Assembly (NCBI GenBank): GCA_017893485.1
Contig: CM030363.1
Span: 110,727,073 to 110,791,072, forward strand
Direction of reading: 5' to 3'
DNA from: Hemerocallis citrina
Taxonomy: Eukaryota > Streptophyta > Magnoliopsida > Asparagales > Asphodelaceae
Length of the DNA stretch: 64,000 bases
A program made the position numbers and the translations under genes. The notes under the pieces were generated by a model. It was not told the origin of the DNA, did not search any database, and saw only the letters and a program-made list of their open reading frames with translations. Shown piece by piece: positions 33,567-44,940 of the stretch. Positions within the stretch are counted from its first letter, which is position 1. Every line of letters begins with the position of its first letter.

Positions 33567-34619
33567 ATGGTTGGACCCAGAACCAGGAATGGTAACAATG
33601 ATGATGGAGCTGGAAGTTCCCAAGGAATGGGAGTTGATCTCGAGGCCGAATTTGCCAGGGTGTATCAGACTTTGAATGCACTAATGCCAGCTAATTTGGT
33701 GCAGAATCAGAACCAGAATCAGAATCAGGGGACTGGACCAGTGTTTGTTAACGCTGATCCTATCAAGCAGATTGAGTCATTCAAGAGGATGAGGCCGCCA
33801 GTGTTTGAGGGGCATTCTGATCCAAATGAGGCTGATGATTGGATTAGACGGATGGAGACAATCTTTGAGGTCTCAGAAACTCCGGTAGCTAATAAGGTGA
33901 AGTTGGCCATTATGCAGTTGGAAAAGGATGCTGGTGTTTGGTGGTAATCGGTGAAGAGGACTTTGGGGGACCAGCATATGACTTGGGAGGCTTTTCTGGA
34001 AGAATTCAGGGAGCGTTTCTTTCCTTTGGATATTCAAGAGAGAAAGGCAACAAAATTCTTGAATTTGCAGCAAGGCAACATGACAGTGCGAGAGTATGAG
34101 ACTAAGTTTGCTCAGCTGTCAAGGTATGCACCGGAGCTAATTATTGATGAAGCTAAGAAGGTCAAGAAATTTGAGCAGGGCTTGAGGCCAAACTTGAGGT
34201 CGAGAATGATTCCTTTGGGCATAAGGAGGTTCGATAAGCTGGTCAGGAGAGCAGCTATGACCGAAGAGGATATGGACCAATTCCAGAAGAAGTAGGAGAC
34301 CTAGAACAAGAACAAGAGGCCAGCAGATAGTCAGAGTGGGAAGGAGTTCCCAGCGAAGCAGGACAAGTTCAGTGGACCAGTGCGGAAGGCGCCCACAGTT
34401 AAAGGCATGACTTTTTTCAACTGTGGAGAGACAGGTCATTATCAGGCAGCATGCACCAAGCCTCGGAAGGTGCAGGTTTGTTATCAGTACGGTCGTGAAG
34501 GGCATATCCGACCAAACTGTCCACAGCTGAAGAAAGATGGTGTAGGGGATGGCAAGGTTCAGAGGCAGGGGCGAGTGTTCACATTGACTGAGGAGGATGT
34601 GGGTAACTCGGGGATGTGA
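33567..34619 (+). pseudogene. E7 gag (capsid plus CCHC zinc knuckle), with internal stops
   Basis: One continuous frame. It starts MVGPRTRNG, followed by a Q/N-rich stretch; the retrotransposon gag domain has MRPPVFEG, ADDWIRRME, TWEAFLEEFRERFFP and MTVREYETKFAQLSRYAP. Near the end CX2CX4HX4C knuckles are seen: the first reads FFNCGETGHYQAAC, the second CYQYGREGHIRPNC has its first spacing altered. Gag builds the virus-like particle in the cytoplasm and binds the RNA. The frame is interrupted by TAA at 33945 and two TAG codons at 34293 and about 34302, with no indel, so a transition-type decay is likely. Pol is not fused downstream. Confidence 0.85.
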
Positions 34620-34719
34620 TCCGGGGTGTGCAAGAATTTTGAATTCATTCATTTATGTATTAAGTAAAACTTTATTTGAGAATAAATTGGAGATTTGATT
34701 ATCGTTCTCCATGTAACAG

Positions 34720-34940
34720 AATTTGTTTTGGGTTAGTGGAATAAAAACAAAAGTTTTATTTGATACTGTTTTCTTGTATACATTTGTGTCGCCCAAATTT
34801 TTGCTAGTCTTAAGTGTGGAGCTTAAGGTGTTTCCAGGCAGGGCCTTGTGGTGGCTTTCCTCGGTCACGTCCTTTCTAAGGAGGGAGTGGCCACTATCCT
34901 CGGAAGGATGAAGCAGATTGTGGGAGGTCAGAGTTGGATG
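34720..34940 (+). pseudogene. protease and RT remnants of E7 pol
   Basis: VSGIKTKVLFDT and FVSPKFL (34732-34810) are the remains of a retropepsin segment: the LFDT is kept, but the usual GATH after it is changed. VAFLGHVLSKEGVAT (about 34850-34895) is the end of the RT thumb/connection region. These two normally lie more than 1 kb apart, so most of RT, RNase H and all integrase are deleted. 34941-35227 has no recognisable coding. Confidence 0.6.
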
Positions 34941-35227
34941 CAGGAGTTCAGAGGTTGTTGCAGCAGGGTTTCCGATGGCAAGTTATCAGAGTTGCGCAGC
35001 GGAAGGTTGTTTTTCTGAACTCTTTTGTATGATTGTGATCTCTGAGTTGAACTGCATTTTTTTGTTAGATTACCTTCTTTTGTGTGTTTGTATTTCTGGT
35101 AGGAATATATTTCCTCGTGTGATTGTCTTTTCTTAAACTATGTTTCCGTTTATGAGATTTAAATTTTTTTGTTGTTTATTCTTATTTGGACCCCATTAGC
35201 AGTAGTTCTGAGGACAGAACTATTCTA

Positions 35228-35236
35228 AGGAGGGAG
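35228..35236 (+). other. PPT of E7
   Basis: AAGGAGGGAG directly before the 3' LTR. The upstream context GAACTATTCTAAGGAGGGAG is identical to that of E3 (minus strand, 62406-62426). Confidence 0.85.
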
Positions 35237-36903
35237 TGATATAGTATCCTGTATTTTTAAATACTATTTTTGAGATCTGGAAATAAATTAAAATGATTTT
35301 TGGAGATTTAATAAATATTTTTTTGAAAATTTATCTTTTTACACGTGCAAAACACGTGCAAATATTTTCTTGAAAAGTTCAAAAGCCAAAATTATTTTGT
35401 GAAAATCATTATTTATTATTGGAGATTATTTGTGATTTTTCTAGATTTTTCTGATATTTATTGAACTGAGTTGCAAATAATTCAAAAAGAAGGATCTTTT
35501 TGCAAAATTATCATTTTGAGGGATGAAAGTGCAAAACTATTTTTCTGGACTTTTCAAATAGTGCCGGCGGGAAATAAATTGTTCATTTTGTTTTTAAATC
35601 CCAATTAAATTGGTTTTATCAACTTTCCAGGTATAGAGATCTATTTATGTAAAGATATATTTTAAAAGGATTATTTTGCAAATGTGTTCAAAACCCTAAT
35701 TCTTCTAATTCTGGCCTATTTAAAAGGTGGAGTGTAGCCGTCTTTCACTGTACAACACAAGGTTTTATATTTTTTTTCATTTTCTTGGAGATTCAAAGAG
35801 GAGATCTTGAATTTTTTGCAAAGGAGGGATTTTTCGTCATGCTTTGTTATATTCGTTTGATCTCTTCGACAAGGTGAGTGACTTGTTTTGTTTTATTTTG
35901 TTTTGTGCATGTTGTAAGTTGTTTTGTTTTGTTCTTGGAATGTTGTATGTGTTGTTTCATCTAGTAGAAAGCATGCTAGGGTTTTTGATATGAATACATG
36001 TGGTGGATTGAATGAATGGATGAGTTAAAATTGGATCTTTTAAGAAGAACCCTAGTTATTTGTGAGTAGAGTTGCATGTGGATTATTTTAGATTGTTGGA
36101 AAACCTAATATAAATTCTGAGTTGACTATTTCTTTTGGGTATTTACTGATTCGATTGAGTATGGTGAAAGTTATGCATTAATTGATTTAAGATGAGATTT
36201 TTGGGACTATTGGTGAGTTGGATGAAAACAACTTGGCCATGTTAATGATAAATTTGTTTATGAGTCAACTATTGAGAATAGTTGAGATTGAGTTTGAGGA
36301 ATTTTGAGAATGAGTAATGGATTAAATGACCATGTCTTGAGGATTGAGTTGTGATGACTAAATTGGGGATTGATACATTTTTGATTAAATTTGGGGATTT
36401 GTGATTTTATGAAAGATTTTACTTGGATTTGGATTTACTGAAATACTAAATTTTAAATCTGAATATTTTGTTAATTTAGTTTATGGATTTGTGAAGTTCT
36501 TTTGGTGCACAAGTATGCACAAACGTTTTTCATAAATATCGTATTTTTGTTGTTTAAGAAGAAATTGAGTTTTATGCTTTTTCGAAGGATTTGACTAAAT
36601 CTCAACTTATTTTTGTATTGATATGGTTTGGAATATAAAAACAAGGTTATTTTGATGTATGACTAATTCTTAAAAACTCTAATTTTGATATATGCACATA
36701 TTCATGTTTTACCTTGAAGAAATTCATCAAAAAGCTATTTTATCAATTCAAGTGGTTTTGATTGGTTTTTATGGATCTTTGTATATTCTATAAGTTGTAT
36801 TCGATCATAACAGAAAGATACTTTTTATAGATTTTGTTTTTGTAAAGTAAATCTTCGTACCGGTTGAAATATGCACAACCCAAACTGCAGTCTGTAGGTG
36901 TGA

Positions 36904-37178
36904 CAGTCGAGTGGAATGTTTCGACAGTCGACCGTCGCTACCTTGCTGCTGTGTTTTTCTCGTTTTCTTGAAATCTCGTGTGGAACAGTCGACTGACCCA
37001 TTCCTCAAGTCAACTGTCTCTGCTCTGTTTTGATATTTTCTCGAAGGGTTGGATTTTCGCTCTGGACAGTCGACTGGTGACTTTTACAGTCGACCGTCAA
37101 TACTTCGAATTATTTTTCTTAAAAATGTTGGTTCTTTTCGCTCTGGACAGTCAACCGAATCTGGTTTGCAGTCGACTA
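36904..37178 (+). repeat. CAGTCGACTG / CAGTCGACCG cluster, E7 3' LTR
   Basis: CAGTCGACTG at 36986 and 37067; CAGTCGACCG at 36925 and 37087; variants at 36904 (CAGTCGAGTG), about 37007 (AAGTCAACTG), 37148 (CAGTCAACCG) and 37169 (CAGTCGACTA). Confidence 0.9.
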
Positions 37179-38010
37179 TTACTGATGCTTTCTTGAGTTA
37201 TTCTGATGTTCTTTAAACGATTGATTCTTTAAATATTTTTGGATCTATAACTTACTATTCTAAATGCTATTTTTGCTACAGAACATGTGTTTTCAAAATA
37301 TTTTATTGTTGGATTTGAATTCTGAAATTTTATAAAGATGTAGTTTTGTTGATTGAAGAAGTTTCTTCATATGATCGTTTTGACGATGGATTTGTGAGTT
37401 TTTGGTCTTGATGATATTTCTAGGAGTTGAGTGGGAGTCCTGTAAACCGGCGGTTGAGATTTGTTGAGTTAGATCTGGGGGGTCTTGGTTTGGTTGTTGT
37501 TGAGTATTTAAGTCTGGCAGGATACACTAACTCTAGAGATGGGGATTTTGTGTTTTAATAATAACCAACTTAAGGACAGGCACTAGTGGGGATGTGATGG
37601 AACTTGGGAAACGTAAGTATAGGCTCATGGTTTTGTTAGTCCAACGGATGCGTTCCAGGACTGTTTGTTGTTATGTCTCGAGAGGATAATTGTATGTTCG
37701 CGTGTCGAGGGTCTACAGGCCTATTCACGGAGCATGCAGGGTGCATTCGCGTGTCGAGGGTCGACAGGCCTATTCACGGAATGTACCTGGTATATCTGCA
37801 TGTCGAGGGCCTTGCAATCCTATTCGTGGGGTACACAGGTTTGGGAGATGAATCTCCGGTTGTTTTTTAGCTATCTTACATGATGCTTGCGCGTCGAGGG
37901 CTGTGGTGCCTATTTGCGGAGTATTCTGGATCTTGTTTTCCATCACCGTATTAGAATTAGTTGCATAACGAGGGGTTATCCTTATAAAGTGGAGATCGTT
38001 AAGATCTTGC

Positions 38011-38060
38011 ATCGGACCTATGTACTATGGAATGCATAGAATCTGACAAGTATGCATTAG
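38011..38060 (+). other. conserved LTR hairpin block, E7 3' LTR
   Basis: TCGGACCTATGTAC... then ATGCATAGAATCTGAC and AAGTATGCATTAG. The outer arm here pairs CGGA with TCTG through a wobble pair. Confidence 0.7.
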
Positions 38061-38652
38061 AGAGTCAGCATATAAAAATGTGTTTTCTTGACTTGGTTTT
38101 ATGCTTGTATTTTCCTGTTGTTCTGCACTTGACACTTAGTCTAGATTCACTTGATGTTTTCATGTATTACTATCTACTATCTTATATTCTTTGATGTTTT
38201 CATGCTTTACTTATTTGTTATTTCTCATTCCTTTTTTCTTGATGATGATACATGTTGTGGAAAACTCTATGTTTTATGATTTAATTATGTTGCTTTGTTT
38301 TTATGTCACTCATACCGTTATGGCTGCCCCCTGTAGTTTTGGGGGTTAGGGTTATCTCTAGCCTCATGTATTACAGGTTATTGTTGCTTAGAGCTTAGGG
38401 TTTGAATGCTTGAGATAAATTGATGTAATAGAGCTTTTGTGCAAATTTTGTAAAAGAAGTGTTGTAAATAGAAAGTTTGTAATTCAAGGTGTTTTGTATT
38501 CCGCTGTGTTATGTGAATGATTATTGTAATAAAAAGTTTGGAATAAAAATTATTTGTGTTTTTGGACTGTGTTTAATATTGCAATTGAAGTTGATGCTGG
38601 GAATTGTGCCACGTATTTCTAAGATATCATATTGGAAATTCGGGGCGCTACA

Positions 38653-38938
38653 GACGAAACCCTTAGTAACTGGCATTTGTGAATAATGAAAATTTGAGGA
38701 GTAACTAGTGTGAGTTGACTCTCTTCTTAAGAAGTAGCCAGTATGGGCTTACCTTCTCTTGCGTTGATTTAAGTTCGGTAGGGTAATCTAGTGCTAGGTT
38801 GTGATGATTTAAAATTAAAGCATAAGAACAAACACTAGTTGGTGATATGATGAAACTAGAGCAAACATGAGTTATGGACTCCAGAATGATCCTCGGAGAG
38901 CAGCAGTCCCCAGTATTCCGGGACGATGGACGTAAGGA
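38653..38938 (+). mobile_element. solo LTR S1, third segment
   Basis: Non-coding segment between E7 and CACTA C. It ends with the CCAGTATTCCGGGACGA phrase, which recurs two to three times on the other side of CACTA C (45610-45770). This confirms that C sits inside this LTR's repeat tract. Confidence 0.75.
38936..38938. repeat. TSD of CACTA C, left (GGA)
   Basis: GGA before CACTACAAGG; GGA at 45572-45574 after ..CCTTGTAGTG. Confidence 0.85.
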
Positions 38939-39128
38939 CACTACAAGGAATTTGCCATATACCAACGGACACCTATAGTGACGGATCACTAAACCGTGGG
39001 TATAGCCATCATATACCTACAGACGCGTAGTAAACTGTGGGTATAGACGAGATAGAAAACTTTATTTCCCACCAAAATCCCAATTTCTAATTTCATTCTC
39101 CCCCACCCTGTCTCTCTCAAAACCCCAA

Positions 39129-39479
39129 ATGGGAAACCCCTCACCCACTTCCCTCTCTCTTTTTCTCTTCACGCTCTTCTCCGAAACACTATTTCCCTCT
39201 TCTCTTTCCTCCTCTCCCTCAACCTCTCCGAAACCCAATTTCCAATTTCCCTCAATCCTCAATCTCCCACAATCCCTAATTTCCTTCTCTCTTTCCCTCT
39301 TCGTGCACAAGTCGGCCATTCGCACTCTCCTCGCCGTCGTCATTCGCTCTCCCATCCGCCGTCGCCGTTCCCTACCCTTTCCCGTCGTCGCACTGTTTCC
39401 TTTCTCTCACTCCAAACCACCCCCGTCGCCCCATCTCTCTCTCCTTCGGCATCCTCCCCCATCTCATCGAAACCCTAGG
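39129..39479 (+). other. CT-rich leader exon of CACTA C
   Basis: Pyrimidine-rich tract (CTCTCTC, CCGTCG) ending AAACCCTAG before a GTATTG donor. It parallels the leader of element B. ORFs on both strands here are low-complexity. Probably the non-coding first exon of the chimeric transcript. Confidence 0.5.
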
Positions 39480-39584
39480 TATTGTCAAAATTCTAATACT
39501 GTGATTTTCCTATGTTCATAATTTATTTTGTTTTTTGTCCTCCTCCATCTATCGAAATAAGTTATAATGAAATACCTTGAAGTC

Positions 39585-40040
39585 TTACTTTGAGCAGTTT
39601 GGTGAATTTCTAGAGGCTGTGGTCATCACTGACAAGGCTACTCGAAGATCCAAAGGCTATGGATTTGTGATACTTTAATTAATTTTATTCTATTTATAGT
39701 ATTTGTATTTCAAATTAGTACTCGTATGATCACGTTTTTTTTTTTCCTTTTATACATTTTATGTGCAAATTTGTTATCTCTTTCATCAATAGGTTTAGTT
39801 TGATACTTACCTGTACCATGAGATCCAAGTAGATCTCTATAGCTTTTCAGAATAAATTAATTAATTAATTTATGTATTTTTTGTTTCTTTTTCTTTTATT
39901 ACAATTAGGTTACATTTCAGAGGCTGAGGCAGTCATGAAAGCTTCTGTGGATCCTGCACCAGTGACCGATGGGAGGAGGGCTAATTGCAATCTTGTTTCT
40001 CTTGGTATTCAAAGAACTAGACCTACAACACCTCAGCAAG
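39585..40040 (+). pseudogene. captured RRM RNA-binding protein fragment (SEB4/ARP1-like)
   Basis: Exon 1 (to about 39667) reads [20 protein letters not shown] and then RSKGYGFV, the RNP1-containing centre of an RRM. Exon 2 (39909-40040, AG/GT borders) reads EAEAVMKASVDPAPVTDGRR and then ANCNLVSLGIQRTRP. The DP.P.IDGR.ANCNLA.LG pattern is characteristic of the plant single-RRM proteins related to ARP1 and animal SEB4/RBM24-38, which bind mRNA in the nucleus or cytoplasm. The N-terminal beta1/RNP2 part is missing and exon 2 has a 1-nt loss just before EAEA, so it is not functional as an RRM. The intron of about 240 bp is kept. Confidence 0.8.
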
Positions 40041-40693
40041 GTAAATTTAATTATTGATTAATTTCTTTTCATCGACCATTACAATTAGGGATCTGTTGCT
40101 ATTTTTAGATGTATTAATTTACTTGATAATCTATTTAATATATACTAGTATACTTTAAGTATGTCTGTCACTAGCCTTCTTGTAAAAATAGTAATATTTG
40201 TGTATTTTTTTAAGATAAAGGTGACTTGTATTTGCGTATTTATTCTAGCTATAGCTCATATCAGAACTAAACATGCATATCTGTTGAGTCACATATTAGT
40301 TAGATAAGTACATATATTCTACTGCATCACAGACTAAGAGTTTCTCCTTTGCTTATTTAGATTTCGTATACATTGAATCCATGATGCACATGTTGATAGA
40401 TCTGGTTTTGTAAGTAAGTTTATGCTCTTGCTTTGGCATATCTGAATACATGTGCCTGCCAAGCTATGAAGCATAGGATTATGCCTGTGTTTCACATGTG
40501 TGTTGCACATGTATCTAACATGATACTAGCCATTTTGTCTTAGCTTTTCATAAGATCTCCTGTAACGTTGTCTTTTCATGCCCATGTCCATGCTTAGCTG
40601 CCAATACTAGACTTCTGAGTGAAATTCTCTATATTGAATAGATCTATGTTGAACAAAATTTAGCTAATGATACATGCAATATATATGAGGGAT

Positions 40694-40767
40694 ATAATAG
40701 ATGCAGTTTCAAGTGGTTGGAGCAGTTGATATAATAGATGCAGTTTCAGGTGGTTGGAGCAGTTGCA
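40694..40767 (+). repeat. 37-bp tandem duplication in the GDSL fragment
   Basis: ATAATAGATGCAGTTTCA.GT... at 40694-40730 is repeated at 40731-40767 with two or three differences. It lies at the 5' edge of the GDSL exon and looks like a rearrangement scar. Confidence 0.85.
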
Positions 40768-40997
40768 TTTCAGTTGCGATCTTTTTCTTCCTCTTTCTAA
40801 CTATTGGCGTGAAATCACAGAGTTCCACTGCCCTCGTTCCAGCTATCATAGCATTTGGTGACTCAACAGTTGATGTAGGGAACAATGACTACATTAAACA
40901 ATATTTAAGGCAGATTTTCCACCTTATGGGAGGGATTTCAAGAATCACCAGCCTACAGGGCGGTTCTGTAACGGGAAATTAGCTACTGACATCACCG
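40694..40997 (+). pseudogene. captured GDSL esterase/lipase first exon
   Basis: A hydrophobic signal-peptide-like stretch (ISVAIFFFLFLTIGVKSQ) is followed by VPAIIAFGDSTVDVGNNDYI, the block I motif of plant GDSL lipases with the nucleophile Ser in GDS. A 1-nt loss near 40912 moves the frame. In the other frame DFPPYGRDF, PTGRFCNGKLATD and ITG follow, ending at a GTGAGC donor (40998). These secreted esterases normally run to about 350 residues over five exons; only exon 1 is present. The frameshift and missing catalytic Asp/His block rule out an active enzyme. Confidence 0.85.
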
Positions 40998-41379
40998 GTG
41001 AGCTCTCGTCTGACCTATAGTCAAATCTTTCTTTTTGTGAGAAGTTTATATTCCTAGCTGTTTCGTTGGTTTAATGGAAAACCGAATTTTCTTTTTGTAG
41101 CTGACATGCTTTTTGTGAGAAGTTTATGTGTAATAGGGAAGGTTTATTACATTTTTTGCATGCATATTTTGTACTTTAATTCCTTTAAAAAGAGTTTTGA
41201 AATTTTTTTGTTGTGCTTTATTGATGGTCTTCTTTGTTATTTTGGAAGTAAATGACAATAAATGATGGAGGGGCAGTGCAATAGTAAGGATAATACACAC
41301 TGCTGTGTAAGATTTTATTTTGGTATATTATGGTGATAAGATAACTTCATTCACATAGCTGATTCTAATTTAGTTGCAG

Positions 41380-42862
41380 GGTTATACATTAGATGAAGAT
41401 CGAGACATTCATTATCCAGTAGTTGAAATGAAGAGTAGGTCAAAAATTAGCTGCATTTCATGGAATAGTTATATTAAGAGCCAAATAGCTTCAAGCGACT
41501 TCGAAGGTGTTGTCCAGGTATAAGTCGCCATTAAATTTCAGCCTAGATTCTAGAACATTCTGTAATTCTCTGATTCTAGAACTTTCTGTAATTCTCTGCT
41601 TAATCTAACTTTGGGGTCATTCTAGGTGTGGGATATCACAAGAAGCCAAGTATCTTTAGAAATGAGGGAGCATGAGAGACGTGTATGGTCAATAGACTTC
41701 TCCCCATCAGATCCAATGAAGTTGGCTAGTGGCAGCGATGACGGTTCTGTGAAGTTGTGGAACATCAATCGAGCAATTCTATTTTTTCACTTATTGTATG
41801 TCAGCTTCTAAATTATACGCACTAAGCCATTTATATTATGTACACATGTATACCTATTCTCATGGAATGTTCTTTACGTTTTTGTAGGCTGCAAGTATTG
41901 GAACAATCAGAACAAAAGCTAATTTGTGTGCTGTCCAGTTTCCTCCAGATTCTGCACACACTCTTGCTATTGGTTCAGCAGATCATAATATCTACTGTTT
42001 TGATCTTCGTAACCTGATAGTTCCTTATTGTACTTTCATTGGGCACACGAAGACTGTAAGCTATGTGAAATATCTGGATTCTTCAACTATTGTATCTGCA
42101 TCAACTGATAACTCATTGAAGCAATGGGACTTGTCTACAAGTACATCAAGGCCACTTGACAACTCGGTTTTGACGTTAACAGGACATACAAATGTCAAGG
42201 TACTTGAAACCTTCAAACCCTTTTTAACTCATGATCCAATTTATATCATGCTGTCTAGGGACATAAAGAAGCTCTTGAAAAAAATTAAGCGTTAAGTTTA
42301 TCATCGTTCACCTTATTTTACCAGTTTAAAATTCAATTTGATTTTTTTGAGAAATATTTTAAGGTCGTAATATGTCTTTGTGAACTCAGCTCATGTCTAT
42401 TGGCATCTTATATTCTTCTTTAGATATATCATGTTCCTGTCAGAGGTATGCTTCAATTGGAGCCAGTATTGGCAAATTGTTTTGTAGTTGAGACTAATGT
42501 GAAAGCTGTCAGGATATATTTTAGACAGATATAGATCTGAAAAAGAAAGATTGTCATTAATTGTACGAGAAACTTCATAGTACTCACGCTGTATTAGAAG
42601 AGAGACATATGGAGCTCACAAGCAATGATGAGAGCGAGCTCCATAGACCAAATTCCTTGTGTGTATAGTGCCATAGTTGTGAAATTGTGAGAGTGAGTTC
42701 AATGCCCCGCATATTTATTTTCTATTCCTTAATTTTACTTTGTTGATTATTATTTTCTCTACTTATTATAGTTCATCTGATTACTTTTCTCTTTGTTCCA
42801 GAATTTTGTGGGGTTATCTATTTATGATGGATACATTTGCTGCAGGTTCTGAAACAAATGAG
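41380..42862 (+). pseudogene. captured SPA/COP1-type WD40 fragment (SUPPRESSOR OF PHYA-105 like)
   Basis: Four exons: 41380-41517 ([20 protein letters not shown]), 41626-about 41770 ([26 protein letters not shown]), 41888-42199 (ASIGTIRTKANLCAVQFP, GSADHNIYCFDLR, HTKTVSYVKYLDSSTIVS) and 42802-42862 (NFVGLS.., GSETNEV). The block order and the RTKAN..VQFP and GSADH.IY.YDLRN motifs are those of the WD40 domain of plant SPA proteins and COP1, light-signalling ubiquitin-ligase subunits. The IDFS/ID-S.. wording is closer to SPA. The N-terminal kinase-like and coiled-coil parts are absent. The donor after exon 2 looks lost, and exon 4 has an extra base. Only about three blades of the propeller remain. 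It is the longest host piece in element C. Confidence 0.88.
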
Positions 42863-43592
42863 GTAAGCATCATTTGCTTCCACGTCTTGTACTTATCAGT
42901 GAACATAGCAAGCAAGATTTTTTTTTTTTGGTCTCATTATCATTTAGTTTTTAACATTTTCATACTGTCTCTTTTCAATGGATTAACTATTTCTTAAGAA
43001 GTAATTTCTGAACTACCTTTGAAAGTTAATTTGATGGGTGAAGTGTCATTCTGAGTTTTTCAGGTGAATCTGATAATGAAAAAGTCAGTTAGCATAGCAT
43101 AGCATACTGATAATGAAGATGAAGTTCTTGACTTATTTGTTTTGATATTTGATTTTATCTTCAAATATCATACTGTTTAAATGTAATTTTTAAACATACT
43201 ATTTAAATGTTTCAAATAGCATATCATATCATTTGTAATTTTCAAATATCATACTGTTTAAATGTATACCTGAAGAAGTAGAGTAGTCATTAGTTTGTGG
43301 AAGTTTACTTGGTCACTGTTGGTTTGGAGGAATCATCGAGCTTTCAATAGTTTTCTTGAGGAATATGTACATGGTTTTTGGTCAGTTTGAAGATGCACAG
43401 ACTGAGCAATTGACTGTGATCACATATTCTATATATATTAGACACATAATTGATATCCTATATTGGTATAAGGTGGTCTTTGTTAAGAAGTGTTATTGTG
43501 TCTTGTGTATGTTGACTATGTTCTGCTTTGATGCAACTGACTTTGATGCAACTGACTTTTCTTTGTGTTATTGTGTATGTTCTGCTTTGAAG

Positions 43593-43671
43593 GTTCATGC
43601 TGGTTTGAGGAAGTGGCTTGAAAAACATGTGAGTGATCAAGTTGCTGCATCAACTAGGATCATTTATGGAG
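43593..43671 (+). pseudogene. captured triosephosphate isomerase exon
   Basis: One 79-bp exon with AG/GT borders, open in the phase VHAGLRKWLEKHVSDQVAAS followed by TRIIYGG. VHA.LRKW....VS..VA..TRIIYGG is the conserved segment of plant TPI before the GS phosphate-binding loop. TPI interconverts DHAP and glyceraldehyde-3-phosphate in glycolysis and the Calvin cycle. No other TPI exon is seen nearby. Its exact exon borders suggest capture of genomic DNA with intron flanks. Confidence 0.85.
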
Positions 43672-44309
43672 GTATACTCATTCTTCTTATTTGCTTTGAT
43701 TCTCTGTTTTTCAATTGTTCTTGCTTCTTGGTCAATTTGCTATTGTTGATATCATGGAAGGTAGAATGTTTGTTTCATGTTGCGTTCTTAATTTGGGAGA
43801 TAAGCATTCTTGCATTCGAACAACTTAGCAAGCAACTGATGGATATTTGTTTGTTTATATATTAGTTGAAATTACAAACAATTGTTCTGATATATCATAT
43901 ATCATATTATTAACACCTTTCAAATCATTCTATTATCCTGTTAAAAAAAAATCAAGGATATAATTCGGTTATTTTGGTCCTATTGCAAGGAATACAATTT
44001 TTGGCTTTAATAATGAAAAATGCAAAACAATGTAGGCTACAAACATTATTTATTTCTTGATATAAAAATTATATTCCGAAGCGGGCAGTATTGATGCATT
44101 AGTAGTCCATGGATGGATGTGGAGAAGAGGAGTCAAATATTTTGTTGCCTTTGTGTTCATCGATACAATAATACATCGATTTGATTTTGTAAAGCCCATC
44201 CTGCAGTTGAAAGGAGGAATATCAAGAGTAAGAATTAGTAATAACAAAACAAAACAAAATGATAAAATATATAAATAAAATATATACATAAATAAATAAA
44301 TATATAAAT

Positions 44310-44424
44310 AATATATAAATAAAACCGTCTAGCACCTAGCCGCTTAAGCTCCACTTACAAGGCCTAGGCGCTAGGCACCCATCGGCCGCCCGACTACCGC
44401 CTAGCGACTTTTAGAACATTGCTC
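44310..44424. mobile_element. GC-rich CGCCTAGGCGCTAG-type repeat, possible transposon end
   Basis: GC-rich stretch with GGCCTAGGCGCTAGGC and CCGCCTAGCGACTTTTAGAAC, ending near ACATTG. Similar CGCCTAGGCG-rich pieces ending TTTTTAGAACA are common in plant DNA and look like ends of small non-autonomous transposons. Only one end is seen, so the family is not established. Confidence 0.3.
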
Positions 44425-44747
44425 TTCCATTAGAACTAATAATTAGTATCGAGGCTTTTGCGCTGGTTGATAAATATCTATTTTGCGCTGGTTAATACAT
44501 TGCTGTGTAAAATTGAATTGAAGATCTAGAGTACACTGTTCTCTAGATCTCTAGATCATTTATCAATACAGCGCAGTGTGTATTAATTGTCGATCATTTC
44601 ACTTGAAGTTTTTTGTTTCACAGTGCATCCTTTTGCTAAATACTAGTAGACTGGTTCCTATCAATCAGATCTAGAGTACACTGTTCTCTTTTTGACTATT
44701 TGTTGATGACCAAAGTTGGATATTTTTGCTTTGTTTTGTTTGTGAAG

Positions 44748-44940
44748 GGCCTCTCAACAAGCGAGAAATGATTGAATTCGCTCAAAATGCAGCCGAGTTT
44801 TTGTTTGCCAACGATGAAGTGAAGAAGGTTGTAAAGAAAATTTGCAGGATGCTAAAAGAAGATTACTGCAAAGAGAATCAAGATCAATCAAGATCTGATT
44901 GCCGTAAAATAAGAAAATTGTTAGTGTCTTATCTTAAGTG
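44748..44940 (+). pseudogene. unidentified terminal exon in CACTA C
   Basis: Frame after a possible acceptor (GTGAAG) near 44746: GPLNKREMIEFAQNAAEFLF, then ANDEVKKVVKKICRMLKEDY, and a basic tail ending SYLK and TGA. Alpha-helical and charged. I do not recognise the family. It lies just before the shared CACTA 3' region and could be the last exon of a fifth captured gene or of the element's own. Confidence 0.4.

Larger units (their letters stand above)
29942..38652 (+). mobile_element. E7: gag-only Ty3/gypsy element with 3.4-kb LTRs
   Basis: Two direct LTRs (29942-33332 and 35237-38652), a primer-binding site (33336), a gag frame with stops, short protease and RT remnants, and a PPT (35228). 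The internal region is only 1.9 kb, shorter than each LTR. Five-bp flanks are GGAGA on the left and GACGA on the right: similar but not a clean duplication. The PPT context is the same as E3's, so E7 looks like a deleted relative of the E3 family, moved in trans. Confidence 0.88.
35237..38652 (+). mobile_element. 3' LTR of E7
   Basis: Starts TGATATAGTATCCTG and ends CGGGGCGCTACA. Homologous over its full length to 29942-33332. Confidence 0.9.

Noticed and set aside
41380..42862. Intact host SPA or COP1 gene
   Set aside because: Only part of the WD40 domain is present, with a lost splice donor and an extra base, and it lies between CACTA ends.
43593..43671. Functional triosephosphate isomerase gene
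   Set aside because: A single internal exon with no neighbouring TPI exons.
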